Assembly: GCA_021030915.1 (NCBI GenBank)
Contig: JAGEMR010000014.1
Span: forward strand, 388,662 to 452,661
Source: Astrothelium macrocarpum
Lineage: Eukaryota > Ascomycota > Dothideomycetes > Trypetheliales > Trypetheliaceae
Direction: 5' to 3'
Length of the DNA stretch: 64,000 nucleotides
Shown: piece by piece, positions 46,778 through 58,874 of the stretch
Layout: every line of letters begins with the position of its first letter
Position numbering within the stretch: position 1 is the stretch's first letter
Notes under the pieces: model-generated
What the model was told of the DNA's origin: nothing
Seen by the model: the letters and a program-made list of their open reading frames with translations, nothing else
The model's database searches: none
Translations under genes and position numbers: made by a program

Positions 46778-47264
46778 ATCGCTTTATGCTGGACTGCGCA
46801 ATATTCAATCACGGGGGGACGGGTCGTGCTATTCTCTCAACGATAGACTCGATCGACAAAGTATGTCACATCAAGAAACGAAGAATCCAGCTCCCGTTCG
46901 GAGTTCAATTCATAACCCGCTTTCTCTTCACGCGATATGTTGATCATGTTGCTCATCTTCTGGAGATCTATAAAGAATGCAGGACCGACCGCTGGAGCAA
47001 CCTCATCGCTTCGTACCACCGGGGTTTCCTAGAAAGGATCGAGGCCGAGACCCATTTTCTCTTGGTGAGACCGATTGTCTTGCCACCCCCAGAGCAACAA
47101 TCAGACACCTTCTCCACGTAAGCAAACGAGAGGAACAGTTACAGGTCTGAGGCAAATAAAGCAAATGAACTGCTCACAAGTGCTGTTTCTTTTAAACCAA
47201 ATCATGCCGTGTGCTCTTGCTAAAGGGGGATATCGATTAGGGCTTGTCTCTTCCTTTAAAACTC
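46778..47264. other. Convergent intergenic, DnaJ gene to HPM1
   Basis: 487 bases between convergent stops. A plus-strand frame open to 47121 has no in-frame ATG near its start and no recognised domain, so I treat it as chance. Confidence 0.5.
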
Positions 47265-48535
47265 TCACATCATCTGCACCTCTAGCAAACACCTCCTCAC
47301 CCCATGGCCATCCAGTCCTTCCACCCCATGATTATCAATTTCATATGCTACGGCATTTCTCCTTGCACACTCCTCCTTGAATGCATCTACACTTCCTCCA
47401 ACCCCAAAATACATTCTTTTCGCCCCCATCATTGCCTTGCCCATTTTGACACGCTGCAAAATGTCCACTAACGTTTCCGTGAAAGAGGAAAGCGAGGCCG
47501 GCGAGTAGATGGTCTCAGACGCAAGTACAAGTAGTGACATCGATGGGGCTGTTGGTATCAAGTCTGCAAGGCGTGGAGACCAAGCACCAGAGACAAGAGA
47601 CAAAGTGAGACCCATTTCAGCGAGCGAGGATTTAAAAGATGAAAGAAGTTCGGGGGTGATTTCCAAGTCACCATCAGGAGAAGAAACTAGAGGTTCTGGA
47701 CTGCTTGAAGAATTCGTTTTTGCCCATGTCAGCAAGATATTAGGGAAAGTCACTAGCCGGAGCACTGAAGCGTTGTAATCTGCCAAGGTAAAATACAGTG
47801 AAAGACTGGAATCCAGGGCATGTTGGAAAAGGACGAGCATTGGGAGAGCAGTTCCACAGCCGAGCTAAAAGAACGGTCAGTCGCAACTGCTTTCCTGGCT
47901 TTCTTCTTTGAGGGTGGAAGACTTTTTACCTCGACGACATGATCTACTCGACAAAGATCGTCGATATCTTTTCTCGGTCCTCGATCGAGCAATAGTTTCG
48001 CAAGGTCGATAGAGCATTCCCAGGACTTGAACCCGCCTTCGTATACATTGGTCTGGATGTCGGTATCATCCAATCCGGAAGCTGAGGATAAGTCATCGTC
48101 CTCTGCCATTAACTGCATCCGAACGTCGAAAAGCTCTCTCCGTGGAATGCCGAGTTTGCGGCCTTTGGGCGATTCTATTTCAACAGTGCCATACGAAATT
48201 TTGGACGGAAGAGTGGATAACTAGATCCGATTAGTATCTTTATCACTTTCGTGCTATTCGAGGAGAAGGCAGATCAGCCAGAGTGGTCAAATCTCAAAGA
48301 ATAGAACAAAAATCCTCACTAATGTTAAAAATCGCAGAGAGGACGGGAATTCTAGAAGACGACGCTCCTAACCTACCACTTCTTCCAGATCTAAAGTTTG
48401 CGCTTCAATTTGATGGGATACAGTGCTTGACGGGTGCGCAGGAGACATTTGAGAGGGAGCATTTTCTGAAACTATAGCTACGGAAGTATCCTCGATATCG
48501 TCGCTGGCAAAATTGAATGTGAAAGGTCCAGACAT
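47265..48535 (-). CDS. HPM1: Protein-histidine N-methyltransferase, HPM1/METTL18 type
   Basis: SAM-dependent enzyme; the yeast homologue methylates a histidine of ribosomal protein uL3 (Rpl3). Exons on the minus strand are 48377-48535, 47930-48220 and 47265-47864 (349 aa). The joined sequence starts MSGPFTFNFASDDIED and contains NVYEGGFKSWECSIDLAKLL. It reads VDHVVE|LGCGTALPMLVLFQHA across intron 2, so SAM motif I (ELGCGTALP) is split by a phase-0 intron. LADYNASVLRLVTFPNILLTW is the family's next block. Intron 1 is 156 nt with a CTAATC branch site, and intron 2 is 65 nt. The length is close to yeast Hpm1. Confidence 0.93.
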
Positions 48536-49784
48536 TTTGCATAGCGTCACTCACATGTCGAGTCGTCAAGCTTACGATGCTCGTTTGCTTGGCATAATCA
48601 ACCTACACCGCTTTTGCATATTTTGCCCGTTTGTCCAAAACGGATTGCAAAGGTACCGCGTAAACCTCGTCAAGTATTTCAACCCTGTTGAAGATGCCAT
48701 TTGTATTATTAGATTGGATCAGCTTTGGTAATTCGAACCCAACCCTACCCGATCAGGCGTGGGAATAGCCAAAAATACCCGATGGAATGGATCATGGTAC
48801 TGCGGCCGTGTTTCAGATATAGACAAGGTTGAGTGCCTATTTTATTAAAAGGTCGCAACAGGTTGGATTGGTCAAAATTCGACAACTTTTTTCCACCGTA
48901 ATCTAAACAAATTTCAGATTGAGTTATTGATATAAAATACAAAAACAATGTTTGACAAATAGAATGCAGAATTGAAAAAGAAAAAAAAAGATAAAAGATA
49001 AAAGTAACAAAAAACACAAATCAAAAGTATTTTATGACAGTGTTTTAGGCATTTCGTACAGAGTATATTAAAAAGTGATTGGAAAAAGTTTACCCAATGA
49101 AATATAGTACAATTTACATAAAGAACTTTAAACTCCCTGAAAATATAGAGATTTACTGAACGAGCGCCAAAAATGTTAATTTTCGACAGCATCAATTATT
49201 GATAAGGTTAAATAAAAATTAATTATTTCTAAAAATATTACACTGATCTAGATCTGATTTTTGTCCTTTCATCGTGTGATCCAGTCCATTGAAGCTCAAT
49301 GTTTAGTAAATAAGTATATAAAAACAATCGTAGCGATTGTCCTGCCCTACAAAATCTGCTGTTCAAAATTACATCGTTAACGTGGAAAGGTACCGAGTAC
49401 AGTGCCAATATTGAGTTGAAACAAGCCTTGTGGATCAGATAGAACAAAGTTTGCAGGGCCAGGCATAAGCAAGAATTCTTAGTCCTCCATCGAAAGTGAT
49501 AAATATCCCGGCTCTATCCCACCTATGCGGCTATCCCACCTATGTATCACTGTCTAACATTACAGTCAATGGTATCACAACAGTGAGTTGTAGTGGATTG
49601 ATTGCATTGAGAACTAAATCGGAAAAAGTCCAAGACGAGGTAGCAGTCTAGAGTACGCTGGGACGAATAGAGAGTAGGTACAACGAGTTCCAGGGTCCAG
49701 CCCTTGGAAAAAGAGACTTTAGCTAAACCACAGTGTGGTTTGTGCGCAAAGGACAACCCGCGCTGTAACTAAGAGCAATTCATG
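48536..49784. other. 1.25-kb intergenic with an AT-rich patch
   Basis: Non-coding. 48840-49260 is clearly AT-rich relative to flanks, with A and T homopolymer runs, and may be an old mutated insertion. At 49507-49546 a near-tandem duplication of a CGGCT(CT)ATCCCACCTATG unit is seen. No gene recognised. Confidence 0.55.
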
Positions 49785-51203
49785 TCACACACCTTCCTTG
49801 AAGCTACTGCCTCCGGCGCTCATGTCGATCTCAACCAAGTCCTCCAGACCGCAGACTTCGAAAATCTTTCGCGGTGTAATTTCTCCCTTTGTGCCGATGA
49901 TACCTTCGTCCTTCAGCTTTTGGAACGTGGACCGGATGGCCTGGTAAGCGGGAGCAATGCTGGCGAAGCTGAAAATCATGAGGCGGAAGCCCATATTGCG
50001 GGCCTCATCAACGGTGATGAGCGGGCTTGCGCCATTTTCAACCGAATTCAGTAGCAGTGGCCAGCCCTCAAGATCCTTTACGCAATGACGCGCCTGCTCT
50101 TTACTTGTAAAACCCTCTAAGAGGCCGACATCGCAACCGAGATCCCGAGCGACCTTCAAACGGGCAATGCATTCATCATAGCCACGTTGTTGGAGGGCGT
50201 CTGTGCGAGCGATGAGAACGATGTCCGATCCCATGTGGGCTTTGGCTTGCAGAGCAGCTCGAATACGAGTATACCACTCCTCACGAGATACAACTGCCTT
50301 GCCGTTGAGGTGGCCACAGCGCTTTTCGAGCAACTGATCTTCCAAATGGAAACCTGCAACTCCGGCGCGGATGTACTCGCGCACAGCACGGTACACCATC
50401 ATGGCACCCTACAGGGAAGATTAGATTGATGCGAGCAAGTTTAGCCGGCGACTTACGCCATAGCCTGTGTCCATATCGGCAATTACTGGAGGGCCATGAG
50501 GCTTCAAGTTACAGATCATTTCGGCATGCGCACGCATATCATGGAGAGTGGCAAGGCCGAGATCAGCCATGCCAAGGCGAGATGCTGATGTACCTGCACC
50601 AGTCTGTGGTTCATGTCAGTAGCGAGAACAACCATTGGGCTTAAGGTCTGTTCGTACCATGTAAAGACTGTCAAAGCCGACTTCAATGGCAGTCCGTGCT
50701 GATAGTCCATCGTAGACGCCTGGGCAGACGATCAGCTCATTGGTCTCTTTGATCATCTTCTGTAGTCTGGTAGAGGCTGGAAGATTTGTGCCTGGTTCAA
50801 TGTGAACACGAAGACCAGGTGCCTGGATAGCTGGAGCAACAATTGGTCCAGCGGCAGCCTCGATGATCGCGGGCACTTCCAAGTCAACAATCGTTGGGAT
50901 GACCGTCTTCTGAGGCTCTTGGACTACGCTATTGTCAAGAACAGGAACGTCCTCCTCTGTCGCTGTAGAAATCCCAGACGCTCCGTTTTCAGGAGGAGTC
51001 TGTCCGCCATTAGGAGGCGACTGTTGTTCGGAATTCAATGGAGTAGATGGCTCTGCAACGTCGACAAGCAGAGGCTGATACGTGTTGAGCTTCTCACTTT
51101 CGAAACAACCATCAGAACTAGCGATCCCCTCGTCGACGATGGCGCCATTGTTTTGTGGCGCGTTATTGGTGTCGTTGATAGAGGCTGGAGCCATGATTGA
51201 CAT
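49785..51203 (-). CDS. Isocitrate lyase / PEP mutase superfamily enzyme with long N-terminal extension
   Basis: Exons on the minus strand are 50658-51203, 50457-50603 and 49785-50408 (438 aa). Both introns are 54 and 48 nt, phase 0. The joins give GFDSLYM|TGAGTSASRLGMADLGL and DMDTGYG|GAMMVYRAVREY. The catalytic loop EKRCGHLNGK (Cys at ~262) and the metal-site region VIADMDTGYG place it with C-C bond lyases/hydrolases of the superfamily (2-methylisocitrate lyase, oxaloacetate hydrolase and relatives) rather than with PEP mutase proper; the substrate cannot be fixed from sequence alone. Unusual: about 140 residues of Pro/Glu/Asn/Thr-rich sequence precede the barrel (which starts near STRLQKMIKETNELIVCPGV). 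They contain no obvious mitochondrial or peroxisomal signal. Confidence 0.88.
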
Positions 51204-53790
51204 GCGTCATGCAACAATGAAGATTCTCAATCGGGAATACGAAATGATGAATGCCGTGTGGTGATTTGGAGACCAAATTCAGACGACCTCATCCTTTTTT
51301 TATACACGACCATCCAAGGGACATTGGTAGTACTCAACGAATGCAGGCATGATTTCCGAGCCGAGCTCGTCAAAAGAACGGCGTTGCGAAACTAATCTTA
51401 GATATCCACCGCACAGGAACGCAACCATCATAGACATCTGATGACTACGGAGCTGCCTTTGATCGTCGATGAATCTCTGCCATGTCAAACTTGTTTTCAT
51501 CGCAATGGCGCAACTTTGATTGCCCACAAATTGGCAGACTGTCACAGTGTGAGACATTCTCCGCTTTCTTACAGCGCCAAGTGTCGTCAAGAGCTGACAA
51601 TGATCACGAGTGAACGAATTGGAAACACTCCGTACATTGTCTCAATGTCAGGTAGCCGAGGCGCGTCAAGTGTGATACAACAAGCATATACAAGCCAAAA
51701 GACAGCCTCTATGGCCTGGCGACGTCAAGGATAGGAAGCAGCCCCTACGAGATGCATGTCATATCGGCAGGGCTACCGGTAACAGATTTCTTGGCCCGCG
51801 CATTCAAGACCAACTTCTTGTCAATGAGCCCGTTCCGAGATTGGAATAGTCTGGAGCAAGTATCTTCTCATGACCAGGACACAAACATGTGCGACATGTG
51901 TTTGGATAATTTCGTCATGAAATTAGGGGGATGGTGTTGTGTCATGAATTATCAAGAAAAGATTGCATCGCATGTCAATCACGCGCTGGTTATGAGCGTG
52001 TAGATATCGATAACTCAAGTCAACTGACTAGAAACGAAGTGCCATTGAATAAGCGCCAGTATGCCCAGGATACCAAAGGGGCAAGATGAGAAAGTAAGAT
52101 AAGAAAAAAGAACTCAACAACACGCCTTTGACGGAGTTTAATTGGGTGCTATACTTACGTCCTCGCATATACTCCGTCCTTATTATACTTTCAAATTGGC
52201 TATAATACCCATGAGCGGATTGGATGGAATCCGAATGGTTTGCTGTCTCATGCCCAATAATGTGTCGTCACCAGGAAGAAGGATCGTACAAAGAATCATT
52301 CTAAGCTGACGACTTCGTGTATGTTTAATTGAATTTATACGGTTCGCTGCATCTACATGATCATCTCAGATCACCGTCGGGTTTTATCACCGTCGGGTTT
52401 TGAAGCCGTCGCCATCTCACTTCTGGATGGGGCAATCGAGGACCTGTCGAAAGCCAGGCACGACAATGGGTGCGGTCCTGCCTAGCCATGGTTCCTGTAA
52501 ACATCCCACCTGACGAGAATGAAAGAATGATTGACAACGAAGCTGTTTGATGTGCAAAGTTAGCATCCCACGTAAATTGAGGCAAGCCGGAAACAAAAAG
52601 GGGGAATCCGGTCATTTGAATGTCTCAAAGAAGGTACAGTGCCTTGGCTTTGTTTAGGTGTCAAGCGGCCATCGAATTTTCGACTAGATATGCAGTATTG
52701 CAACTGCTTTACTGCTCGCCGAGGCAGACTATATTGTCGCTGGATGTTTTACCGACCAGCGCCCAGGGTGCCGACAATCTCGAGCATTGTTGGTGAAACT
52801 TATGCAGACTTATGCTTGGTCCAGTAAACACAAGAGTGTACCCACGTACTAGGAGCCCTTCAAAGCTGCAGCTCGGAACTTCTCCTTTCGCCCGACTTAC
52901 CGAATCAACATGCAATCACGCTTTAGAGAAAGCAACAATTGACGCATATGCGACCCAATGATCGTTATCAATCACCCGAATTTGCTTTTCGCCATTAGTG
53001 GAGCCGCCTCGGTTCATGTACATGTGCCATCTGCAGGTATAGTTCCCGCATTACGGTCCGGCTCGCTTCTCCATCCTTGCCGCATATGGTTATTCACCTT
53101 GAAAAACAGACATCCGCTAATCATAGCAGTACGAACTACTATTGCCAAGGCTCAACGGAATTTGGCGGGTCCCTACGTGGGACTGTTGGTTTATTTGACG
53201 AATATGCGTTCGGGTCTGGGCGCATGAAACGGTAAAATGCTATGGCTACGGCTTCACGGCTCGTACCTGGACCCTCCGATCCCTATTTCGGGACCAATGC
53301 AAAACAATTCAGAAGACCAAACGCGTGCTGCATTTGGATGACAGCCGCAAGGCATAGATGTGGCATCGAAGGATGTCTTCGGCATCTCCCGCTGTTGGAT
53401 GTGAGTCGATCACATCTGCTTCTTTACCTGGTTTGCGCCTGACACCAGACCTCGTGACGCTGGTGTTGCATATCCCATTTGGTTGGTATTTACCCCTGAT
53501 ACCAGCCCTACCAGAGACCACCAACGCTGACATTTAGCGCTTGTTGTATCCACATTTTACCTAGAGAAGTGATTGTCTAGCCCGACTAGGCCATTGATAA
53601 GCTCCAGGCTCAATAGAAAACCTGCTGGTATTGCCAAGCAAATCACACCGACCATTTAAGCCCAGATTGTCAATATCACTGACCGTGACCCGTCAAAGTC
53701 ACGCTTGCTTCTATTGCCAAGTAACCAGACCACACGACATATCATTTTGGGCAGACGTCGCTTTGAAACAGTCACGAGACAACTTTCGCG
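51204..53790. other. 2.6-kb gene-free stretch
   Basis: Divergent intergenic between the lyase-family gene and the DUF1275 gene. All frames are short and without domain signals. It contains the 16-base tandem duplication at 52370-52401. No transposon terminal repeats recognised. Confidence 0.5.
52370..52401 (+). repeat. Perfect 16-base tandem duplication
   Basis: ATCACCGTCGGGTTTT occurs twice back to back (52370-52385 and 52386-52401), followed by a degenerate partial copy (GAAGCCGTCG). A recent local duplication in non-coding DNA. Confidence 0.95.
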
Positions 53791-54756
53791 ATGGCAGAAG
53801 AAAAGAAGATAGAGGGTGGTTTGCCAGAGGTCGAGAATGATTCCGTGACGTACCATGCTCCCAAACAGCATTTTTGGACCGGCGAGGTCGATGTCGAACA
53901 TGGAGATCTGTTACTGCTAGCATGTTGCTTTACCACCGGGCTATTAGATTGCTCCACTTTCCGCAACTGGGTGGTATTCGTTAGCATGCAGACTGGTGAG
54001 TGACGTTAAGCTCCACGAGCCCATTATCATTCTATTGATGCGCGGTTTCTAGGAAACACTATCATATTGTGCCTGAGCAGTGCCGGGTTACCCGAGGGCC
54101 AGGTCCGTCTCATGTCCCTGCTGAGTTGTACAGCTGCAGAAGTTCGTCCTACTTGTATGCATGTGCTGACGCCGCAATTGTAGCCGTGGGCATGGGCGGC
54201 AACGCTCATCTCTCTCATTGCCTTTTTCATCGGCGCGTTCGCTTGCACATGGATCAGCAGTCTCCTGGGTGCAAGACGACGCATCGTCCTAATGGGAAAC
54301 GTCCTCCTCCAGGCTGTGCTCATTACACTCGCTGCCTCCTTGGCAACAGGCTCAGTCACTATTTCCGACCAGAATGGTTCGTCAGAATGGGTTCTCCATG
54401 ACCCGCGCATGCTTATCTCTATTGGGCCTTTGGCATTTCAGTCTGGTATGACGATTGCTACAAGTCGACTCCTTGGTTTCGGCAACGAGATTCCCGTTAC
54501 TGTCTACACTAGCACCTACGCAGCACTTGCTGCAGATCCAAAATTGTTCCATATTCATGGCAACAAGTCCCGAAATCGGCGTGTAGCGGCGGTGATTTGT
54601 GTCTTTGCGGGTGCTTTGGTTGCGACCTGGGTAGAGAAGAGAAGCGCTGGCATTGTTGTGACGTTCTGGATGTCGGCGGGCATTAAGCTGATTCTGACAG
54701 CTGCTGTTGCGTTTGCCTTGCCCCGGAAATCACTGGAACTGGAAGCAAGAGCATGA
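53791..54756 (+). CDS. DUF1275 (YoaK-type) integral membrane protein
   Basis: Exons are 53791-53995, 54053-54102 and 54184-54756 (275 aa). Joins give VFVSMQTG|NTIILCLSSAGLPEGQ and then PWAWAATLISLIAFFIGAF, matching the DUF1275 pattern (T/SGN near the end of helix 1, then a short loop and the next helix). Hydrophobic segments: LLLLACCFTTGLLD, NTIILCLSSA, TLISLIAFFIGAFACTWI, VLLQAVLITLAASLA, AAVICVFAGALVATWV and IKLILTAAVAFALP. The middle exon is only 50 nt. The family is common in bacteria and filamentous fungi with no firm function, so none is assigned. The lysine/glutamate-rich N-terminus is cytosolic by inference. Confidence 0.85.
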
Positions 54757-57700
54757 GACACAACGACCATTGCCATTTTCTTGAGATGGAAACCTAGCAT
54801 AATCCCGTAGATAGAACTCCAATGAATCTGATGACCGAGATGTTTTATGATTGAATGTCCACGTTCTTGTTATATCATTAGCCTCTTCGTCCACCTGCTG
54901 CCTCTTTCTATTGCCTCTCTTTGTGAAGTTTAAGGCTCATTAGTACTTCTAGATTGACTGTTGTCTTTTGTTGTCCATTGAGGGAAGACGCCTGGGACTT
55001 TCTATACACACAGTACAAAGGCCGCCAGCCAAAGCCCAGAGCTACCCATCTATTGTGCATATAGCATCTTTAGAACAGGCCTCTTAGCTAATCATTCCAT
55101 GGAGAGCATCTAGTTGTACTCTTTAATCGCTCCTGCTCGGTGGTGTATAATGACATCTTCAATCTCGACATCAGAGAAGAGATGATAAACTAGATAGAAA
55201 ATACACCATCTTTTCTTTTATCTCATATCGACACTCGTCCATTATAGTTCAGTTTAATTTTGATATCTTGCATCTAGAGATATTTAAAGATATCTTGTAT
55301 GTAATGTCAAAAGTGTGAGGATTTGATTGAGATCGGATTAGCAGATCAACTGCTGCGTGAGGTAAGAACTCGTGGGTCAGAGACGCTGAGGCGGCGGCGA
55401 CAGCTCTCAGAGAGCAGTAAGCAGTCGATTGAGGGATCGGTTAGTGAGGCGCGTCGAGGAGGAGATTCGATCGTGGCTTTGAGCTGAGCGTCTCAAAGGC
55501 TTTGTTGGATGAGTTTAACGTCGTCCCAGGACGTGAGACTCATTAATACTTCGTAGGCTGGCGCATGAACTCTGAGTATATTAGTTTACTTGATGGTTCA
55601 GTTACTTGTTCCTAAGTATTTAAAATTTGGTTAACCAATAGACATGTCAATGTGTCTTGCTTTGTGTTAATAAGTGTGATCCTCGATTCGAATTCCTACT
55701 GGTAAACCTGTTGGCGAAGAAGTCCTTTTCTAACATTACATATCTTATGACGATTTTCCGTGAGCCATTCGTGTTTGGTGAGGATAATTGGTGCAAAATA
55801 GAGTCCGGAAGAAGTGGTCAGCGTAATATAGAGTCTCAAAGGATTCTACAGTGCCAGGAAGTCAGCCAATAAAGTATATTCTAACAAAGGAAGCCAGTCC
55901 TGGGTTTGAGTTGCTGCAACGCAATGGGAAGGATGACACCACTAGTACCATCACCGCTGACCACGATCCCTAGAGCGCGTGTGGCACTTGTCAAAATATG
56001 TTTTAGTTGCGTGCAAGGTTATAATCGAGAGCAATCGTCTCGAGGTCTCCTACGCGAAGATAGACTCACCAGCACAGAACAGACAGCCTGCCCCCAGAGG
56101 GGTGCACGCTCCTTGAGTCAGCAGAATTTGATAGTATCCATATATCATCGAAATCATCACCATGCTACAAATATGGAGGTTGGTCCCCAAGAGAATGATG
56201 TAAAAGGAACCTGAGTTGTCGTAAAGTTTGCAAGCGAGTATCCGCTCCCAAGCTTGACAAATGTCTTGATCTTCGCCTCCATTAATACCCTTCCCTCTTC
56301 CTTTACCCCCTTGAGATTTGGATCTCCACCTATCTCTCTTCTCCGTTAATAGATAAGTCCGATGCCTAATCCATGCATCCTAGCGTGCTTGGTGATGACG
56401 TCATCATACGAGCGCTATGCGAGAGTTTGGAAGCAAGTGTTGTACTGCCTAGGGTACCAAAGCTCAAATCCGAGAGTCTCTCAAGCTCATGATCCAAAAA
56501 AGAAAAATGTAGTTCTGGAAGCTTGAATTGTCATGAGCCTACATGATTGAACATCAGTCCATGGTCATTGCAGTCGTACTGGACGTATGCGCCTGCACCA
56601 TTACTTGGATAGCTAGGATGAGGGGTATGTGGGGCGTGAGGGGAGAAGTCACATGGATGGGCGATGGAGTTGTCAACGCAGGTGATTTGGTTAAGTGATC
56701 TTTAGGCTAGCAGAATGGGAGATTTGCTGAGGCTCAAAGGGGTGAAAGCTGGGATTTGGGGAAATACCAGAGCATTTGTGGTGACTCGACCGAACGGGGG
56801 AACCAGGGAAGACTGATATGCTGCAAGAGTAGTAGCTATATTCAAAAAAAAAAAAATAAAAAAGGTAGAAGAGATTCTTACAACCTAGTCTGTGTAGGCT
56901 TTATCCTGGAGAAGAGAACCTACGGCACAAAGGGAATAAACAAAATCCACACTAGAGGATCCGAGCTGTTGTAAATGTAGACGCTTCCAATTCTTTCTAC
57001 GGACTGTGACCTCTCACTTCGACTGTGTTGGAGATTCAATGGCATGCCCATTACCATCAATTTGCCCTCTTCGATATATCCTACAGGACCGGAATGGAAC
57101 GCACCAGTTGTTGATTCCAAGGTGAGTCTCAAGCTGAACAGAAAAGGTCAGGAGGTGAAAGAGGCGACATAAGGTAGTGAGAAGTTTTGGATTAGGTCAG
57201 CAGTTACTCAGCTCGGGATTTTGCGCGAAGCGGAACACCGAACAAATGAGAACGATTAGAAATCAGGGGTAGCAGCAGCGGCGGCACATGGAGCCATCAG
57301 GAATGAAGGCGTGTGGGCAATTGCGTAGGGTCTGATCCAGTGGCGGAAAGCAGAAAAAGGCGGCATCGTCGACAGAGGTTGTCTCATCGCCTAATTCTTA
57401 GGAGGTGTCGTCAGATCGAGTCATGCATGCAAGATACCTATAAGAAATAATTGAACAGGAAGGTGACTCTTGAATATAGGTAGGGTATGTGTCGCTATTG
57501 CGAAAGGACGAATTAAAACTGGCGAAGCTAGAAAGCCGCGTGCACGTGCAGGATGAGGTAACGTGGACAAGTTGAGCGTCACGGACGCTTGCATGTCTAC
57601 AGCTGATAGGAATCTTCACGACGAGGGACAGAGGGGCTGATATTTGTCAAGGAGCGTTAAAGATTCGTCCATTGTAGCTCTGCATACCAGGGAATATTTA

Positions 57701-57968
57701 CCTGTCCAAAGATGGAGATTCGGCCAAACAAGGGGACTGCAACCACCGTGCCTCATGCTGTTTTGTGGGCTTCGGTGTCGCTATTAGCTACTCCAATTAC
57801 AAATCTCGCGTTCCACAATTTCCTTGGACTCCGCCATGTTCAAAGTTACCAGAGTTCAAATATCTTGTATAACTGTTTCTTCCAACATCATTGCTATCAA
57901 TCCAATCTTTCACTTTCAATTTCATCAACAAATCTCTCAAACTTCTATCTGAGCCACAGAAAACAAGC
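54757..57968. other. 3.2-kb gene-free stretch upstream of the dehydrogenase
   Basis: No supported gene. 55140-55320 is AT-rich. At about 55306-55488 a stop-bounded 60-codon plus frame without ATG has coding-like composition (ending EARRGGDSIVALS). A perfect 13-base palindrome, GCTCTCAGAGAGC, lies at about 55402-55414. An A-rich run is at 56845-56862. Near the dehydrogenase an upstream ATG (57712) opens a frame that overlaps its start codon out of frame. Confidence 0.45.
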
Positions 57969-58874
57969 ATGGACCCGAACGCCTACACTGCTCCTTTCCA
58001 ACTCACCAAGAGCCTTCGTCGTGATCTCTACCCCTCCATTGACCCCCAGAATCCTGAGCTCAGCGCTGTAGGCAAGACTGTCCTCATCACTGGCGCTACT
58101 GGTGGTGTTGGAGGCGAGATTGCTCGCGCCTGGGCTCACGCTGGAGCCAAAGGTATCATTCTTGTAGGCCGCCGTGAGGATTTCCTCAAAGAACCCGCCG
58201 ATGCAGTTGCTACAATCTCGAAGAGCACAAAAGTCCTCCTCTCCACAGCAGACATCACCTCTGAGGGCGCTGTGGAGGAGCTTTTTGCCAAAGCCAAATC
58301 TGTCTTTGGCACCGTCGATACAATTGTCAACACCGCAGGCACCATGACCTGGGGTCCTGTCGGTGATCTCGATGTCAAGACATGGTGGACTGACTATGAA
58401 GTCAATGTCAAAGGATCTTACATCCTCGCGCACTACTTCATCCAGGCATTTGGCGGCTCAGGAACCATCATCAACCTTGTTTCCTTGGGCGCGTCTTTCA
58501 CCGCTCTCGGAATTAGCGCATATTCCGGCAGCAAGCTCGCTGTCGTCAAGCTTGACGAGTATCTCGATGCCGAGAAGCCGAATCTCCGCGTGTTCAGCGT
58601 GCACCCAGGCATCGTGGGTACAACTAAGACAGAACGCGGCATGGTCAATGAGGCTTTCACGCCTTTCGCGCACGACAAGGGTATTCAAACAGGAGGACTA
58701 TCGCTGTACTTGTCAACACCCAAAGCAGATTATTTGAAGGGTGGCTTCATCAGCGTTAACTGGGATGTCGATGAAATGGAGGCTCACAAGAAGGAAATCG
58801 TTGACAACAAACTCCTCAAGCTTGCCTTTCTTAACGGAAAGCTCTCTTCCGAAGGTCATACCTGGTCAACATGA
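57969..58874 (+). CDS. Short-chain dehydrogenase/reductase
   Basis: NAD(P)-dependent oxidoreductase of the classical SDR fold, 301 aa, one exon. A 26-residue lead (MDPNAYTAPFQLTKSLRRDL) precedes the Rossmann strand. The cofactor motif TGATGGVGGEIA is at ~40-51, the structural motif is NTAGT (in place of NNAG), and the active-site Ser is in NLVSLGAS. The catalytic pair is YSGSK (Y-x-x-x-K), followed by SVHPGIVGT. Arg-rich ILVGRREDF after strand 2 suggests NADP(H), by inference. I choose ATG 57969 because it directly precedes the conserved part; the overlapping upstream frame from 57712 is a different frame. The substrate is unknown. Confidence 0.92.
   Translation: MDPNAYTAPFQLTKSLRRDLYPSIDPQNPELSAVGKTVLITGATGGVGGEIARAWAHAGAKGIILVGRREDFLKEPADAVATISKSTKVLLSTADITSEGAVEELFAKAKSVFGTVDTIVNTAGTMTWGPVGDLDVKTWWTDYEVNVKGSYILAHYFIQAFGGSGTIINLVSLGASFTALGISAYSGSKLAVVKLDEYLDAEKPNLRVFSVHPGIVGTTKTERGMVNEAFTPFAHDKGIQTGGLSLYLSTPKADYLKGGFISVNWDVDEMEAHKKEIVDNKLLKLAFLNGKLSSEGHTWST

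Noticed and set aside
46774..47121. 115-codon plus frame after the DnaJ gene
   Set aside because: Starts only with GTG overlapping the DnaJ stop; the DnaJ protein already has a family-like C-terminus and no splice joins the two.
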